Below, piece by piece: positions 27,138 to 36,209 of a stretch of DNA of 64,000 bases. The stretch is from Flavobacterium okayamense (GTDB lineage Bacteria > Bacteroidota > Bacteroidia > Flavobacteriales > Flavobacteriaceae): positions 2,232,001 through 2,296,000 of the forward strand of contig NZ_AP024749.1 of assembly GCF_019702945.1 (NCBI RefSeq), in the 5' to 3' direction. The notes beneath the pieces were generated by a model. It was given only the letters and a program-made list of their open reading frames with translations, did not search any database and was not told where the DNA came from. A program made the translations under genes and the position numbers. How positions within the stretch are numbered: position 1 is the first letter of the stretch; every line of letters starts with the position of its first letter.

Positions 27138-27479
27138 ATGATAACAATTTACCATAATCCAAGATGCACAAAGTCAAGAGAGGGCTTATGTTTACTTGAA
27201 AACACAAATGAAGAAATTATAGTTAGAAAATATTTAGATGATTTTTTTACTAAAGAAGAATTAAAAGAAGTAATTTCTAAATTAAACATTAAACCTATTG
27301 AATTGGTTCGAACTAAAGAAAAAATTTGGATTGATAACTTTAAAGGTAAGGAACTATCTGAAAATCAAATAATAGAAATTTTATTAGAACATCCCAAATT
27401 AATTGAAAGACCAATTGTCGTTAAAAATAATAAAGCAGTCATAGCTCGCCCTAAAGAAAAAATCAACGAAATCCTTTAA
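27138..27479 (+). CDS. ArsC/YffB/Spx-family reductase (arsenate reductase-like)
   Basis: The 113-residue thioredoxin-fold protein matches the glutaredoxin-dependent ArsC family. It has Cys 10 in YHNPRCTKSREG, the conserved VRKYLDDFFTKEELKEV, the KPIELVRTKE region and RPIVVKNNKAVIARP. No arsenic transport or regulator gene is near, so a general thiol-redox job is as likely as arsenate reduction. It is transcribed divergently from the CPBP/menE unit. Confidence 0.85.
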   Translation: MITIYHNPRCTKSREGLCLLENTNEEIIVRKYLDDFFTKEELKEVISKLNIKPIELVRTKEKIWIDNFKGKELSENQIIEILLEHPKLIERPIVVKNNKAVIARPKEKINEIL

Positions 27480-27523
27480 GTAGTTTTAACAAAGATTTAT
27501 GACAATAGCTTTAAACCATAAGG

Positions 27524-27531
27524 TAATTTTG
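27524..27531 (+). promoter_or_regulatory. Candidate -7 box for the TonB-dependent receptor gene
   Basis: TAATTTTG fits TAnnTTTG, 25 bases before the ATG at 27557. Confidence 0.45.
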
Positions 27532-27556
27532 CAATCTAATTTGGAAAACAAACTTT

Positions 27557-30016
27557 ATGAGCAAAAGAATAAAATTTTCTATTTTCTATTTATTAATTGT
27601 ATCAACATTTTCTTATTCGCAATATAAACCAGAAACAAAACAAGTTAGCATAACTGGAAAAATTCTTGAAAAGGGTACAGATTTGCCATTAGAATATGCT
27701 ACGGTGGTATTTGAGGATATTAAAACTAAACAATTAACAGGTGGAGTTACTGATTTTGATGGTAATTTCAAATTTACAGTTAAAGACGGTAATTACAACA
27801 TTCGTTTTGAATATATTTCTTTTAAATCAGTCGAATTAAAAAATCAAACGATATCATCAAATAAAAATTTTGGTACTATTTATTTAGAACCAGATATTGC
27901 GCAACTATCAGGTGTTGAATTAGTAGGTGAAAAATCTACAGTAGAAATAAAGCTTGACAAAAGAGTTTACAATGTAGGTTCTGACATGACCGTAAGAGGT
28001 GGAACTGCAGGTGATGTATTAAACAATGTACCTTCTGTAACAGTTGATCCTGATGGTACAATTGCACTGCGCGGTAATGAAAGTGTTACTATTTTAATAG
28101 ATGGAAAACCTTCTGGACTTGCAGGTATTAATCCAAGTGATATAATAAAAATGTTGCCCGCTGATGCAATTGATAAAGTAGAGGTTATTACAAATCCTTC
28201 TGCTCGTTACAACGCTGAAGGAGGTGGTGGAATTATCAATATCGTCATGAAAAAAGGGAAAACTAATGGATTAAATGGTTCGTTAGTTGCATCTGTTGGT
28301 GACCCTGAAACTTATGGGTTTAATTCAAGCATTAATTATAAAACAGATACTTTCAACGTTTTTTCAAACTTTGGTTATAATTATAGAACGAATAAAGGTG
28401 AAGCTGAATTTCAATCTACCTACTTTGATAATGATACTCCTGAAATAGATGATATTACAGGTTTTATGAATGAAAGCAGAACTACAAAAGATATTGATAG
28501 AGGTTATAATGCAAACTTTGGTGTCGATTTAAATTTAACTGAATCTCTAACTTGGACAAATTCACTAACTTTTAGAGAAAATTCTGAAAAGAACCCTCAA
28601 GATGTTTTAATGGATTATTACGATGAGAATGGAGTTTTTACTCAAACTCGTAACCGTTTTAGCGATCAAAATGAGGAAGATTATGTAATTGAGTATGCTA
28701 CTAACGTTACTAAAAAATTTGAAAAAGAAGATCATATTTTTACTGCTGATTTCTCAGTTTCAAAAAACCAACGCGATGAAACTTCAGATATAACTGATGT
28801 AATTTTAAACTCTTCGAATCCTGCTCAATTTGAAAATACATTAAACAACAATACAAGAAATAGAATGTTAGCAAAAACCGATTATGTTTTACCTTTAGGA
28901 AAAGATGGTCGTTTTGAAGCAGGTTACCGTGGTGATTTTTCAAATACATTAACAGACTTTCAAGTAAACCCTAATACTGCTTATAGTAATCTATTAGAGT
29001 ATGTAGAAAACATCAATGCTTTGTATCTACAATATGGTAATAAAATAAATAAGTTTTCTTATTTCTTAGGATTACGATGGGAAGACAGCCATATTGAAGT
29101 AAATTCATTTACGAGTTCTGATTTTAATACGAAATTATATAATAACTTCTTCCCTACTGCAACATTTAATTATGAATTTACAGAAGATCAATCAATTACA
29201 TTAAGTTACAGTAAAAGAATTAATAGACCTAGAGGTAGATTTGTAAATCCATTTTCTACCTACTCAAGTAACGTAAATTTATTTCAAGGTAATCCCGATT
29301 TAGATCCAACATTTACAAATGTTATTGAGTTAGGTTATTTATGGAAAGGTAAAAAATTCACATTAAATTCATCAATTTATACCAACCTTACAGATGATTC
29401 TTTTCAATTTATTAGAAGAGAAACTGGAGATGAAGTTGATGGAGTACCTGTAATCGTTTCAACACCTATCAACCTTTCAAAAGAAGTTAGAACAGGTTTT
29501 GAATTTAATGTTAATTATTCTCCTTATAAATGGTGGCGCTTAAACACTAATTTAAATTTATTTAGTGTAGTAACTCGTGGTGATTATACTTATACTGATT
29601 TTCAAAATCAGTTAGTTACACAAAATTTTGATAATGATGCTTTTACTTGGTTTGCAAGATTAAACAATAAAATAACGTTACCATATAAAGTAGATTGGCA
29701 AACTAATGTATTTTACCGAGGTCCTCAAAAAAATGCGCAAGGTAAAAGTTTGTCTATGACTAATGTAAGTATGGCATTAAGTAAAGACGTTTTAAAAGAT
29801 AAAATGACTTTAGCCTTAAATGTAAACAACATGTTTAATACAATGAAAAGAAGAAATGAAACCTACATAGAGGACGTAACTTCTTCTTATTCTGAATTTA
29901 TGTGGAGAAAAAGAACTATTTTATTTTCTCTAACTTATCGCTTCAACAGAAAAAAAGAAGCTGATAGAGGAAGACGTGAAGGAGGCGATGATGATGGCGG
30001 AGATATAATGGGATAA
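27557..30016 (+). CDS. TonB-dependent receptor family outer-membrane protein
   Basis: The 819-residue protein has a signal peptide (about 1-21), a carboxypeptidase-regulatory-like domain (about 29-110), a plug domain (about 120-230, with ALRGNESVTILIDGKPSG and ITNPSARYNAEGGGGIINI), and a large beta-barrel of the OMP_b-brl_3 type with SYSKRINRPRG and NPDLDPTFTNVIELGY. It probably imports a ligand that the sequence does not reveal. After the last strand (TILFSLTYRFN) the chain ends in a hydrophilic Arg/Gly/Asp-rich tail of about 24 residues, so the usual terminal aromatic residue is not at the very end. No susD-like partner is adjacent. Confidence 0.88.
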   Translation: MSKRIKFSIFYLLIVSTFSYSQYKPETKQVSITGKILEKGTDLPLEYATVVFEDIKTKQLTGGVTDFDGNFKFTVKDGNYNIRFEYISFKSVELKNQTISSNKNFGTIYLEPDIAQLSGVELVGEKSTVEIKLDKRVYNVGSDMTVRGGTAGDVLNNVPSVTVDPDGTIALRGNESVTILIDGKPSGLAGINPSDIIKMLPADAIDKVEVITNPSARYNAEGGGGIINIVMKKGKTNGLNGSLVASVGDPETYGFNSSINYKTDTFNVFSNFGYNYRTNKGEAEFQSTYFDNDTPEIDDITGFMNESRTTKDIDRGYNANFGVDLNLTESLTWTNSLTFRENSEKNPQDVLMDYYDENGVFTQTRNRFSDQNEEDYVIEYATNVTKKFEKEDHIFTADFSVSKNQRDETSDITDVILNSSNPAQFENTLNNNTRNRMLAKTDYVLPLGKDGRFEAGYRGDFSNTLTDFQVNPNTAYSNLLEYVENINALYLQYGNKINKFSYFLGLRWEDSHIEVNSFTSSDFNTKLYNNFFPTATFNYEFTEDQSITLSYSKRINRPRGRFVNPFSTYSSNVNLFQGNPDLDPTFTNVIELGYLWKGKKFTLNSSIYTNLTDDSFQFIRRETGDEVDGVPVIVSTPINLSKEVRTGFEFNVNYSPYKWWRLNTNLNLFSVVTRGDYTYTDFQNQLVTQNFDNDAFTWFARLNNKITLPYKVDWQTNVFYRGPQKNAQGKSLSMTNVSMALSKDVLKDKMTLALNVNNMFNTMKRRNETYIEDVTSSYSEFMWRKRTILFSLTYRFNRKKEADRGRREGGDDDGGDIMG

Positions 30017-30021
30017 CATAT

Positions 30022-30052
30022 AAAAAAAGGACTACAATTGTAGTCCTTTTTT
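30022..30052. terminator. Perfect-palindrome bidirectional terminator
   Basis: AAAAAGGACTACAA meets its exact complement TTGTAGTCCTTTTT with no unpaired loop bases. It separates the receptor gene from the convergent 55-residue ORF. Confidence 0.85.
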
Positions 30053-30072
30053 ATTTCAAGTTCAAAGAATAA

Positions 30073-30240
30073 TTACTCTTCGTCTTTTCTGTTTTTTGCT
30101 CTTTTCTCTTTAATTAATTCTGCAATAGCCCCACCAATCCAATAAGGAACGAAAGAAGCTAAGAAAATCATTAACCAAAAACCGATAGTTAAAATGGTTA
30201 AGAAAAGTAAAAAACCTAAATACTGTTGAAATTCAAACAT
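30073..30240 (-). CDS. Small membrane protein, 55 residues, unknown
   Basis: This short gene starts with ATG at 30238-30240 and ends with TAA at 30073-30075. It encodes MFEFQQYLGFLLFLTILTIG and continues with a second hydrophobic stretch and PYWIGGAIAE, then a strongly charged tail (ELIKEKRAKNRKDEE). It has two closely spaced membrane segments or one long one. It fills the 338-base gap between the receptor gene and fumC, and its composition (hydrophobic block then basic/acidic tail) is protein-like. No family is recognised. Confidence 0.65.
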   Translation of the reverse strand: MFEFQQYLGFLLFLTILTIGFWLMIFLASFVPYWIGGAIAELIKEKRAKNRKDEE

Positions 30241-30354
30241 GTTTTCCGGAATTTATATGAATTCAAGGTCAAAGATAAAAGTTAAATTTATTTTTTACAA
30301 TTCTATAACAGAAATTCTTTTATAAAATAGCTAACTTTAGTAAAATTTGAAATT

Positions 30355-31740
30355 ATGAACTTTAGAATTGAAAAAGATACGCTTGGAGAAGTACAAGTTC
30401 CTGCAGATAAACTTTGGGGTGCACAAACCGAAAGATCTCGAAATAATTTTAAAATTGGACCTGATGCTTCTATGCCTTTTGAGATAATTTCAGCATATGC
30501 TACTCTTAAAAAAGCAGCTGCTATTACTAATAATAACCTTGGTGTACTTGATTCTGAAAAGGCAAAACTAATTGTTCAAGTTTGCGATGAAATTTTACAC
30601 GAGAAACATAACGACCAATTTCCTCTTGTAATTTGGCAAACAGGTTCTGGCACACAAACTAACATGAATGTTAACGAAGTTATAGCAAATAGAGCACAAC
30701 AACTTTCAAACAGAAAAATTGGACAAGATGAACCTATTATAAAAGCGAATGACGATGTTAACAAATCACAATCTTCTAATGATACCTTTCCTACGGCAAT
30801 GCATATTGCTGCTTACAGAAAATTAGTATATCATACAATTCCAGCATTAGAAAAACTTTTAGCAACGTTTATTACAAAATCAGAAGAATTTGAAGATGTA
30901 ATTAAAATTGGCCGAACACATTTAATGGACGCTACTCCACTTACACTTGGTCAAGAGTTTTCAGGTTATTCACAACTCATTCAAAATGGAATTGTTTCAT
31001 TACAAAAAAGTTTATATTCCTTATCTGAATTAGCACTTGGCGGAACTGCTGTTGGTACAGGTTTAAATGCTCCTGAAAATTTTGATATTGAAGTTGCTAA
31101 AAATATTGCAGAAATTACCCAACTCCCTTTCATAACAGCTCCAAATAAATTTGAAGCACTTTCTGCACACAATGCAATAGTTGAAAGTCATTCAGCGTTA
31201 AAACAATTAGCCATTTCTTTATTTAAAATTGCAAATGATATTCGCTTAATGGGTTCTGGTCCACGAGCTGGTTTTGGTGAACTTTTACTTCCAGAAAATG
31301 AACCCGGTTCTTCAATAATGCCTGGAAAAGTAAATCCAACTCAAGTAGAAGCATTAACGATGGTTTGTAGTCAAATTATTGGTAATGATACTACAATAAC
31401 ATTTGCAGCAAGTCAAGGTCAGTTCGAATTAAATGTATACAAACCAGTAATTATTGCAAACTTTTTACAATCTGCAGAATTATTAGGAGATGCTTGTAAT
31501 TCATTTAATGAAAATTGTTTAAAAGGCATTCAGCCTAATGAAAAAAGGGTAATTGAACTTCTTTCCAACTCATTAATGCTTGTTACAGCCTTAAACACAA
31601 AAATTGGCTATTATAAATCTGCTGAAATAGCTCAAAAAGCGCATCATGAAAATACAACGTTAAAGCAAGCTGCTGTTTCTTTAGGTTATGTTACTGAAAA
31701 TGAATTTGATGAATGGGTAAATCCAAAAAACATGATTTAA
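30355..31740 (+). CDS. fumC: Fumarate hydratase class II
   Basis: FumC interconverts fumarate and malate in the TCA cycle without an iron-sulfur cluster. The 461 residues start with [20 protein letters not shown] and include [17 protein letters not shown], the active-site [34 protein letters not shown] and the signature [11 protein letters not shown] at 318-328. Class II rather than aspartase is supported by these stretches. Its last four bases overlap the 3' end of the opposing corA gene. Confidence 0.95.
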   Translation: MNFRIEKDTLGEVQVPADKLWGAQTERSRNNFKIGPDASMPFEIISAYATLKKAAAITNNNLGVLDSEKAKLIVQVCDEILHEKHNDQFPLVIWQTGSGTQTNMNVNEVIANRAQQLSNRKIGQDEPIIKANDDVNKSQSSNDTFPTAMHIAAYRKLVYHTIPALEKLLATFITKSEEFEDVIKIGRTHLMDATPLTLGQEFSGYSQLIQNGIVSLQKSLYSLSELALGGTAVGTGLNAPENFDIEVAKNIAEITQLPFITAPNKFEALSAHNAIVESHSALKQLAISLFKIANDIRLMGSGPRAGFGELLLPENEPGSSIMPGKVNPTQVEALTMVCSQIIGNDTTITFAASQGQFELNVYKPVIIANFLQSAELLGDACNSFNENCLKGIQPNEKRVIELLSNSLMLVTALNTKIGYYKSAEIAQKAHHENTTLKQAAVSLGYVTENEFDEWVNPKNMI

Positions 31741-32807
31741 AACCAATTCTTTCGTTTAAAATAAATTAACATTACTATTACAATTAGAAACATCAAACCA
31801 ATTATTGTGTAATAACCATAATGATAATTAAGTTCTGGCATGTATTTAAAATTCATACCATAAATACCTGCAATAAATGTTAAGGGCAAGAAAACCGAAG
31901 AAATTACTGTTAATGTTTTCATTACTTCGTTCATCTTATGATTTTGTGTAGTGTAATAAAAATTACTGGCACTATCTAGTGAAGTCATATCGTAATCAAT
32001 TTGCTCTAACAATTCAATAGTTTTTTGATGAAGTCGACTAAAAAAGACAAAATTTGAAGATTGAATGCTATTAAACTCATCATCATCTTTGATGGTTTTA
32101 ATGGTATACAATGCTTCTTTAAGTGGAATTAAAGAGCGTTTTAAATAATGAAATATTTCTCTTAAATGTTCAATCTCTTCAACTACTTTAGGATCATCAG
32201 AGGTTTTAGACGTAGCTAATAACAGTTCAATCTTTGTTTCTTTATTTTCAATTGTTATGTAGAAATTTTCGATAATAGCATCTAATAATAAATAAAGTAA
32301 ATAATCTACGTGTTTTTTTCTAACAACTCCTGAATTAGTTCTTAGCCTTTCTCTAATATGGGTAAAAAAATCACCTCTTTTTTCTTGAAATGAAACAATT
32401 AAATTCTCTTTAATTAAAAAGCTAATTTGTTCAATTCGAATGGTATCATCAGATTCATTGGGTAAAATAGATTTTATACTAAAAAAAAGAGATTCGTCCA
32501 TTTCATCTAGACGAGTCCCTCTTGCTATGTTCAAAATATCTGAAATAATTAAAGAATTCAATTCTAAATTTTCTGCAAGAGATTTAATTAAGTCAATATT
32601 TGTTAATCCGTGAATATTGAGCCAATTGTTTTTTTCAACTGAACGCTTTGAACTAAATTCCTCTAAAGTCACTTTTTCATATTCGTCAACTTCTTGTTCG
32701 TTATAAACAAACAACTGCATTTCAGTTTGTTTATCCGTATAGATACCTGTATACTCATACGTTTGACCTTGAACTTTTCTTCCTTTTTTATATCTTATTT
32801 TTCTCAA
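31737..32807 (-). CDS. corA: CorA family magnesium/cobalt transporter
   Basis: The 356-residue protein has a large N-terminal cytoplasmic domain rich in charged helices and two C-terminal membrane helices. The signature Gly-Met-Asn is at 317-319 ([14 protein letters not shown]) after the first helix, and the tail ends in the usual basic KRKNWF. It should form a pentameric Mg2+ channel in the inner membrane. It is transcribed alone, convergently with fumC and with no terminator between them. Confidence 0.93.
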   Translation of the reverse strand: MRKIRYKKGRKVQGQTYEYTGIYTDKQTEMQLFVYNEQEVDEYEKVTLEEFSSKRSVEKNNWLNIHGLTNIDLIKSLAENLELNSLIISDILNIARGTRLDEMDESLFFSIKSILPNESDDTIRIEQISFLIKENLIVSFQEKRGDFFTHIRERLRTNSGVVRKKHVDYLLYLLLDAIIENFYITIENKETKIELLLATSKTSDDPKVVEEIEHLREIFHYLKRSLIPLKEALYTIKTIKDDDEFNSIQSSNFVFFSRLHQKTIELLEQIDYDMTSLDSASNFYYTTQNHKMNEVMKTLTVISSVFLPLTFIAGIYGMNFKYMPELNYHYGYYTIIGLMFLIVIVMLIYFKRKNWF

Positions 32808-32877
32808 AATACCTATTTTTTATTATAAAGATAGGAGTTTTTAAAATTCGGACTTATTTTTACAGAAAATTATTTTT

Positions 32878-34116
32878 ATGCGTACAATTTTCATTAATAT
32901 AAAAGAATTATTACAAGTTAGAGAGCCAAATGTTACAAAAGTTTCAGGAAAGGAAATGTCGGTTTTACCAAAAATTGATAATGCATTTTTAATTATAAAA
33001 GAAGATCGTATTGAAGATTTTGGTACAATGAAAGATTGTCCAGATTTAAATGACTTTAATGTTATTGATATAGAGGGAAAAGTAATTTTACCGACTTGGG
33101 TTGATAGCCATACACATATTGTTTACGCTGGAAATAGAATTCAGGAATTTGTAGATAGAATTAACGGATTATCGTATGAAGAAATTGCAAATCGTGGTGG
33201 TGGAATTTTAAATTCAGCAAAACGACTTAACGAAACTTCAGAAGAAGAATTATATGAACAATCAAAAAAACGATTAGAAGAAGTTATAAAACAAGGAACT
33301 GGTGCTATTGAAATTAAATCGGGTTACGGATTAACTGTTGAAGGAGAGTTGAAAATGCTACGCGTTATAAAACGTTTAAAAGAAAACTATGCAATTCCTA
33401 TAAAAGCTACATTTTTAGGAGCACACGCCTTCCCTACTCAATTTAAAGAAAATCATTCAGCTTATATCGATTTGATTATCAATGAAATGTTACCGAAAAT
33501 AGCAGAAGAAAACTTAGCCGATTATATTGATGCTTTCTTAGAAACTGGTTATTTTTCCGTTGAGGAAACAGTACGTATAATGGAAGCTGGAAAAAAATAT
33601 GGATTAATAGCCAAAATTCATGTTAACCAGTTCACAGCAATTGAAGGAATAAAAGCTTGTGTAAATTATGGAGCACGTTCTGTAGACCATTTAGAAATTG
33701 TTACAGATGAAGATATTGAAGTGTTAAAGAACTCGGAAACTATGCCGGTTGCTTTACCAAGTTGCTCTTATTTTATTAGTATACCATATACTCCAGCTCG
33801 AAAAATGATTGAAGCTGGTTTGCCTTTAGCTTTAGCTACAGATTATAATCCAGGAACTACTCCATCTGGAAACATGAACTTTGTAGTGGCAACGGCTTGT
33901 ATTAAAATGAAAATGACTCCCGAGGAAGCTGTTAATGCAGCTACTATTAATGCCGCTTTTGCTATGGATGTTTCTAAAGAAGTTGGAAGTATTACAAAAG
34001 GTAAAAAAGCTAATTTAATTATTACAAAACCTATACATTCTTATTACCAAATCCCTTATGAATTTGGTTCAAATTTAATTGAGGATGTGATGATAAACGG
34101 AGAGTTTGTAAAATAA
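32878..34116 (+). CDS. hutI: Imidazolonepropionase
   Basis: HutI opens the imidazolone ring to give formiminoglutamate, the third step of histidine breakdown. The 412-residue amidohydrolase has the metal-binding WVDSHTHIVYAG, the stretch GTGAIEIKSGYGL, KATFLGAHAFP, KIHVNQFTAIEG, and ATDYNPGTTPSGNMNF. It is transcribed towards hutG with one opposing gene between them, and ends in a strong terminator. Together with hutH at 4645 and hutG at 35175 it gives three of the four enzymes of the pathway in this window. Confidence 0.95.
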   Translation: MRTIFINIKELLQVREPNVTKVSGKEMSVLPKIDNAFLIIKEDRIEDFGTMKDCPDLNDFNVIDIEGKVILPTWVDSHTHIVYAGNRIQEFVDRINGLSYEEIANRGGGILNSAKRLNETSEEELYEQSKKRLEEVIKQGTGAIEIKSGYGLTVEGELKMLRVIKRLKENYAIPIKATFLGAHAFPTQFKENHSAYIDLIINEMLPKIAEENLADYIDAFLETGYFSVEETVRIMEAGKKYGLIAKIHVNQFTAIEGIKACVNYGARSVDHLEIVTDEDIEVLKNSETMPVALPSCSYFISIPYTPARKMIEAGLPLALATDYNPGTTPSGNMNFVVATACIKMKMTPEEAVNAATINAAFAMDVSKEVGSITKGKKANLIITKPIHSYYQIPYEFGSNLIEDVMINGEFVK

Positions 34117-34146
34117 AAAAAGGCCAGCTTAAAGCTGGCCTTTTTA
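34114..34146 (+). terminator. Terminator of hutI
   Basis: AAGGCCAGCT pairs with AGCTGGCCTT around a three-base loop and is followed by T. The A-run side makes it usable also for the opposing gene at 34164. Confidence 0.85.
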
Positions 34147-34163
34147 TGATATGTAAGTTTATA

Positions 34164-35054
34164 TTATCTTAAATTAAAACTTGTTTTAGAAACATTTTCT
34201 CCTTTTTCATTAAATACATTAACAAAATAAGTTCCTGATTGAAAATCTTTACCTGAAAGTTCTTCGTTAACTTGAACAGTTTTGTTTTCATATTTAACTT
34301 GAGTAATAAAACTATATGTTAAAGACATGCCTTCACCACCCATAGAAATAGTTTCTTTATCACCTAAAATGTTATTCTTACTGTCAATTACCTGAACATA
34401 ATATGTTCTAGAACCTGACTTAGCAATTTGATTTTCGGCTATAATAAAGCTAACTTTTAATTTATCAGCACGGCTTGCTTTATCTGTATCAATTTGTTTT
34501 CCAGAACTTCTTTCTTTAACAGCTTGTACATTTAAATTTAAAACCGATAATTTAGAACCTTTTTCAACTGTTTTTGCTAAGTTGTCATTTTGAACTAATA
34601 AAGTATCTTTAAACTTTCTTTCTTCATCTAAAACAACATTTGTACTATCAAGACTAGACGTTAAGGCTACATTTTGTTCTTTTAATAATTTAATTTCAGC
34701 TACTAAATTATCTTGTTCTCTTTTTAAGCGGAAATATTCATTTTTATAACGAGCCATTGCAGCTGCATCACCTTCAGCCTTTTCAATTTTTGCTAAAAGC
34801 TCTTTATTTTCTTCTAATAATTTTTGTCTTTCAGCATCTAATTCAGTATTTTCACTTCTAGAAGCTTCTAATTCAGCAATGTTAGCTTTTAAATCACTAG
34901 CAAACTTGTCCTTTTCAGTAGTTAACTCAGTAACTTCTTTTTTGTTATCGGCTGTCATTTTTATAATGTAACCTATACTTCCTAAAAGCAAAAGTGCTAA
35001 AATAACTACTGCAGCTTTTAATCCGGAATTGTTTTGTTTTTTCTCGTTTTCCAT
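34164..35054 (-). CDS. Membrane-anchored coiled-coil protein with C-terminal beta domain, unknown
   Basis: The 296-residue protein has a short charged N-terminus, one membrane helix (about 13-31), a long coiled coil (about 32-165, heptads rich in Glu, Lys and Leu) and a C-terminal beta-rich domain (about 170-296, with LSVLNLNVQAVKERSSGKQ and FQSGTYFVNVFNEKG). The topology suggests an inner-membrane anchor with a periplasmic rod and head. I recognise no family. It separates hutI from hutG, but on the other strand, so it is unlikely to share their function. Confidence 0.65.
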   Translation of the reverse strand: MENEKKQNNSGLKAAVVILALLLLGSIGYIIKMTADNKKEVTELTTEKDKFASDLKANIAELEASRSENTELDAERQKLLEENKELLAKIEKAEGDAAAMARYKNEYFRLKREQDNLVAEIKLLKEQNVALTSSLDSTNVVLDEERKFKDTLLVQNDNLAKTVEKGSKLSVLNLNVQAVKERSSGKQIDTDKASRADKLKVSFIIAENQIAKSGSRTYYVQVIDSKNNILGDKETISMGGEGMSLTYSFITQVKYENKTVQVNEELSGKDFQSGTYFVNVFNEKGENVSKTSFNLR

Positions 35055-35146
35055 TTGTTATAAGTAGATTTTTGGTTAAATTCCTAACAAACTTACAATT
35101 TAAAAACTATTTTTTCAATTATTATTCATAGTTATTTATAAAATCT

Positions 35147-35154
35147 TATTTTTG
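35147..35154 (+). promoter_or_regulatory. Candidate -7 box for hutG
   Basis: TATTTTTG fits TAnnTTTG, 20 bases before the ATG at 35175; a partial -33 (TTC) lies at the expected distance. Confidence 0.5.
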
Positions 35155-35174
35155 AAAGTGAAATTACTAAACCA

Positions 35175-36209
35175 ATGGAATCAATTAAATTATTCACTTC
35201 TAGCGAATTAGCAAAAATGACCAATCATAGAAGTGGTGAAGTAAAATTTGGAGAAAAAGTTCATGTGCCTAATACAGGTCATAATTTATCAGAAATTTTG
35301 AAAAATTGTGATGCTAAATTTGTATTACTTGGAATTTCGGAAGACATTGGTGTTAAAGCAAACTTCGGAAGAGTTGGCACTTCTGCCGCATTTAAAAGTT
35401 CCTTAAAAAGTTTATTAAATATTCAACATAATAAATTTTGTAAAGGAAGCGATTTATTGATTTTAGGAGAATTAGAAGTTGAAGAATTCATGATAGAAGC
35501 CGAGAAATTAAATCCTAATGTAAAAGAAGATCGCAAACAGCTTTTTAAATTGGTTGAAAAAATTGATAAAGAAGTTTCTCATGCTATTCATACTATCGTT
35601 TCAGCTGGTAAAATTCCAATTATCATTGGAGGCGGACATAATAATGCTTATGGAAACATTAAAGGTTTAGCTCTTGCTAAAGGTAAACCCGTGAATGCCA
35701 TAAACTTTGATGCACATAGTGATTTTAGAATGATGGAAGGAAGACATTCGGGTAATGGATTTAGTTATGCTTTTGAAGAAGGTTTTCTTAAAAATTATTT
35801 CATTTTTGGCTTACATGAAAGCTACACTTCAAAAATTTTGTTCAATACATTAAAAGAATTGAATGAAAGAGTTAATTTCATTACTTATGAAGAAATTGAA
35901 ATAAGAAAATCTAAATCATTTGAAGAAGAGATGCTTAAAGCTTTCTCATTTGTAAAAACAGATTCTTTTGGTATTGAATTAGATTTAGATGCAATTCCTG
36001 GCGTATATTCTAGTGCTATGACATTAAGCGGTTTTAATGTAAACCAAGCAAGAGAATTTGTTCACTTTTTTGGCAAACATAAAAATGCTTCTTATTTACA
36101 TATTTGTGAAGGAGCTCCAGATTTAGACACTACAAATAACAATCATTTAACTGGTAAATTAATTGCTTATTTAATTACAGATTTTATGAAAAGTAAAACA
36201 ATGAATTAG
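35175..36209 (+). CDS. hutG: Formimidoylglutamase (arginase family)
   Basis: The 344-residue ureohydrolase has the binuclear manganese motifs IIGGGHNNAYG, NFDAHSDFRMMEGRHSGN and ELDLDAIPGVYSSAM. Its length and the company of hutI point to formimidoylglutamase, which turns formiminoglutamate into glutamate and formamide, rather than arginase or agmatinase. An N-terminal segment of about 60 residues (ELAKMTNHRSGEVKFGEKVH) is typical of the Bacteroidota branch. The final four bases overlap the 3' end of the opposing hybrid kinase gene. Confidence 0.85.
   Translation: MESIKLFTSSELAKMTNHRSGEVKFGEKVHVPNTGHNLSEILKNCDAKFVLLGISEDIGVKANFGRVGTSAAFKSSLKSLLNIQHNKFCKGSDLLILGELEVEEFMIEAEKLNPNVKEDRKQLFKLVEKIDKEVSHAIHTIVSAGKIPIIIGGGHNNAYGNIKGLALAKGKPVNAINFDAHSDFRMMEGRHSGNGFSYAFEEGFLKNYFIFGLHESYTSKILFNTLKELNERVNFITYEEIEIRKSKSFEEEMLKAFSFVKTDSFGIELDLDAIPGVYSSAMTLSGFNVNQAREFVHFFGKHKNASYLHICEGAPDLDTTNNNHLTGKLIAYLITDFMKSKTMN

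Noticed and set aside
27138..27479. Arsenic resistance operon
   Set aside because: The ArsC-like gene stands alone with no ArsB/Acr3 or ArsR, so arsenate reduction is not supported by context.
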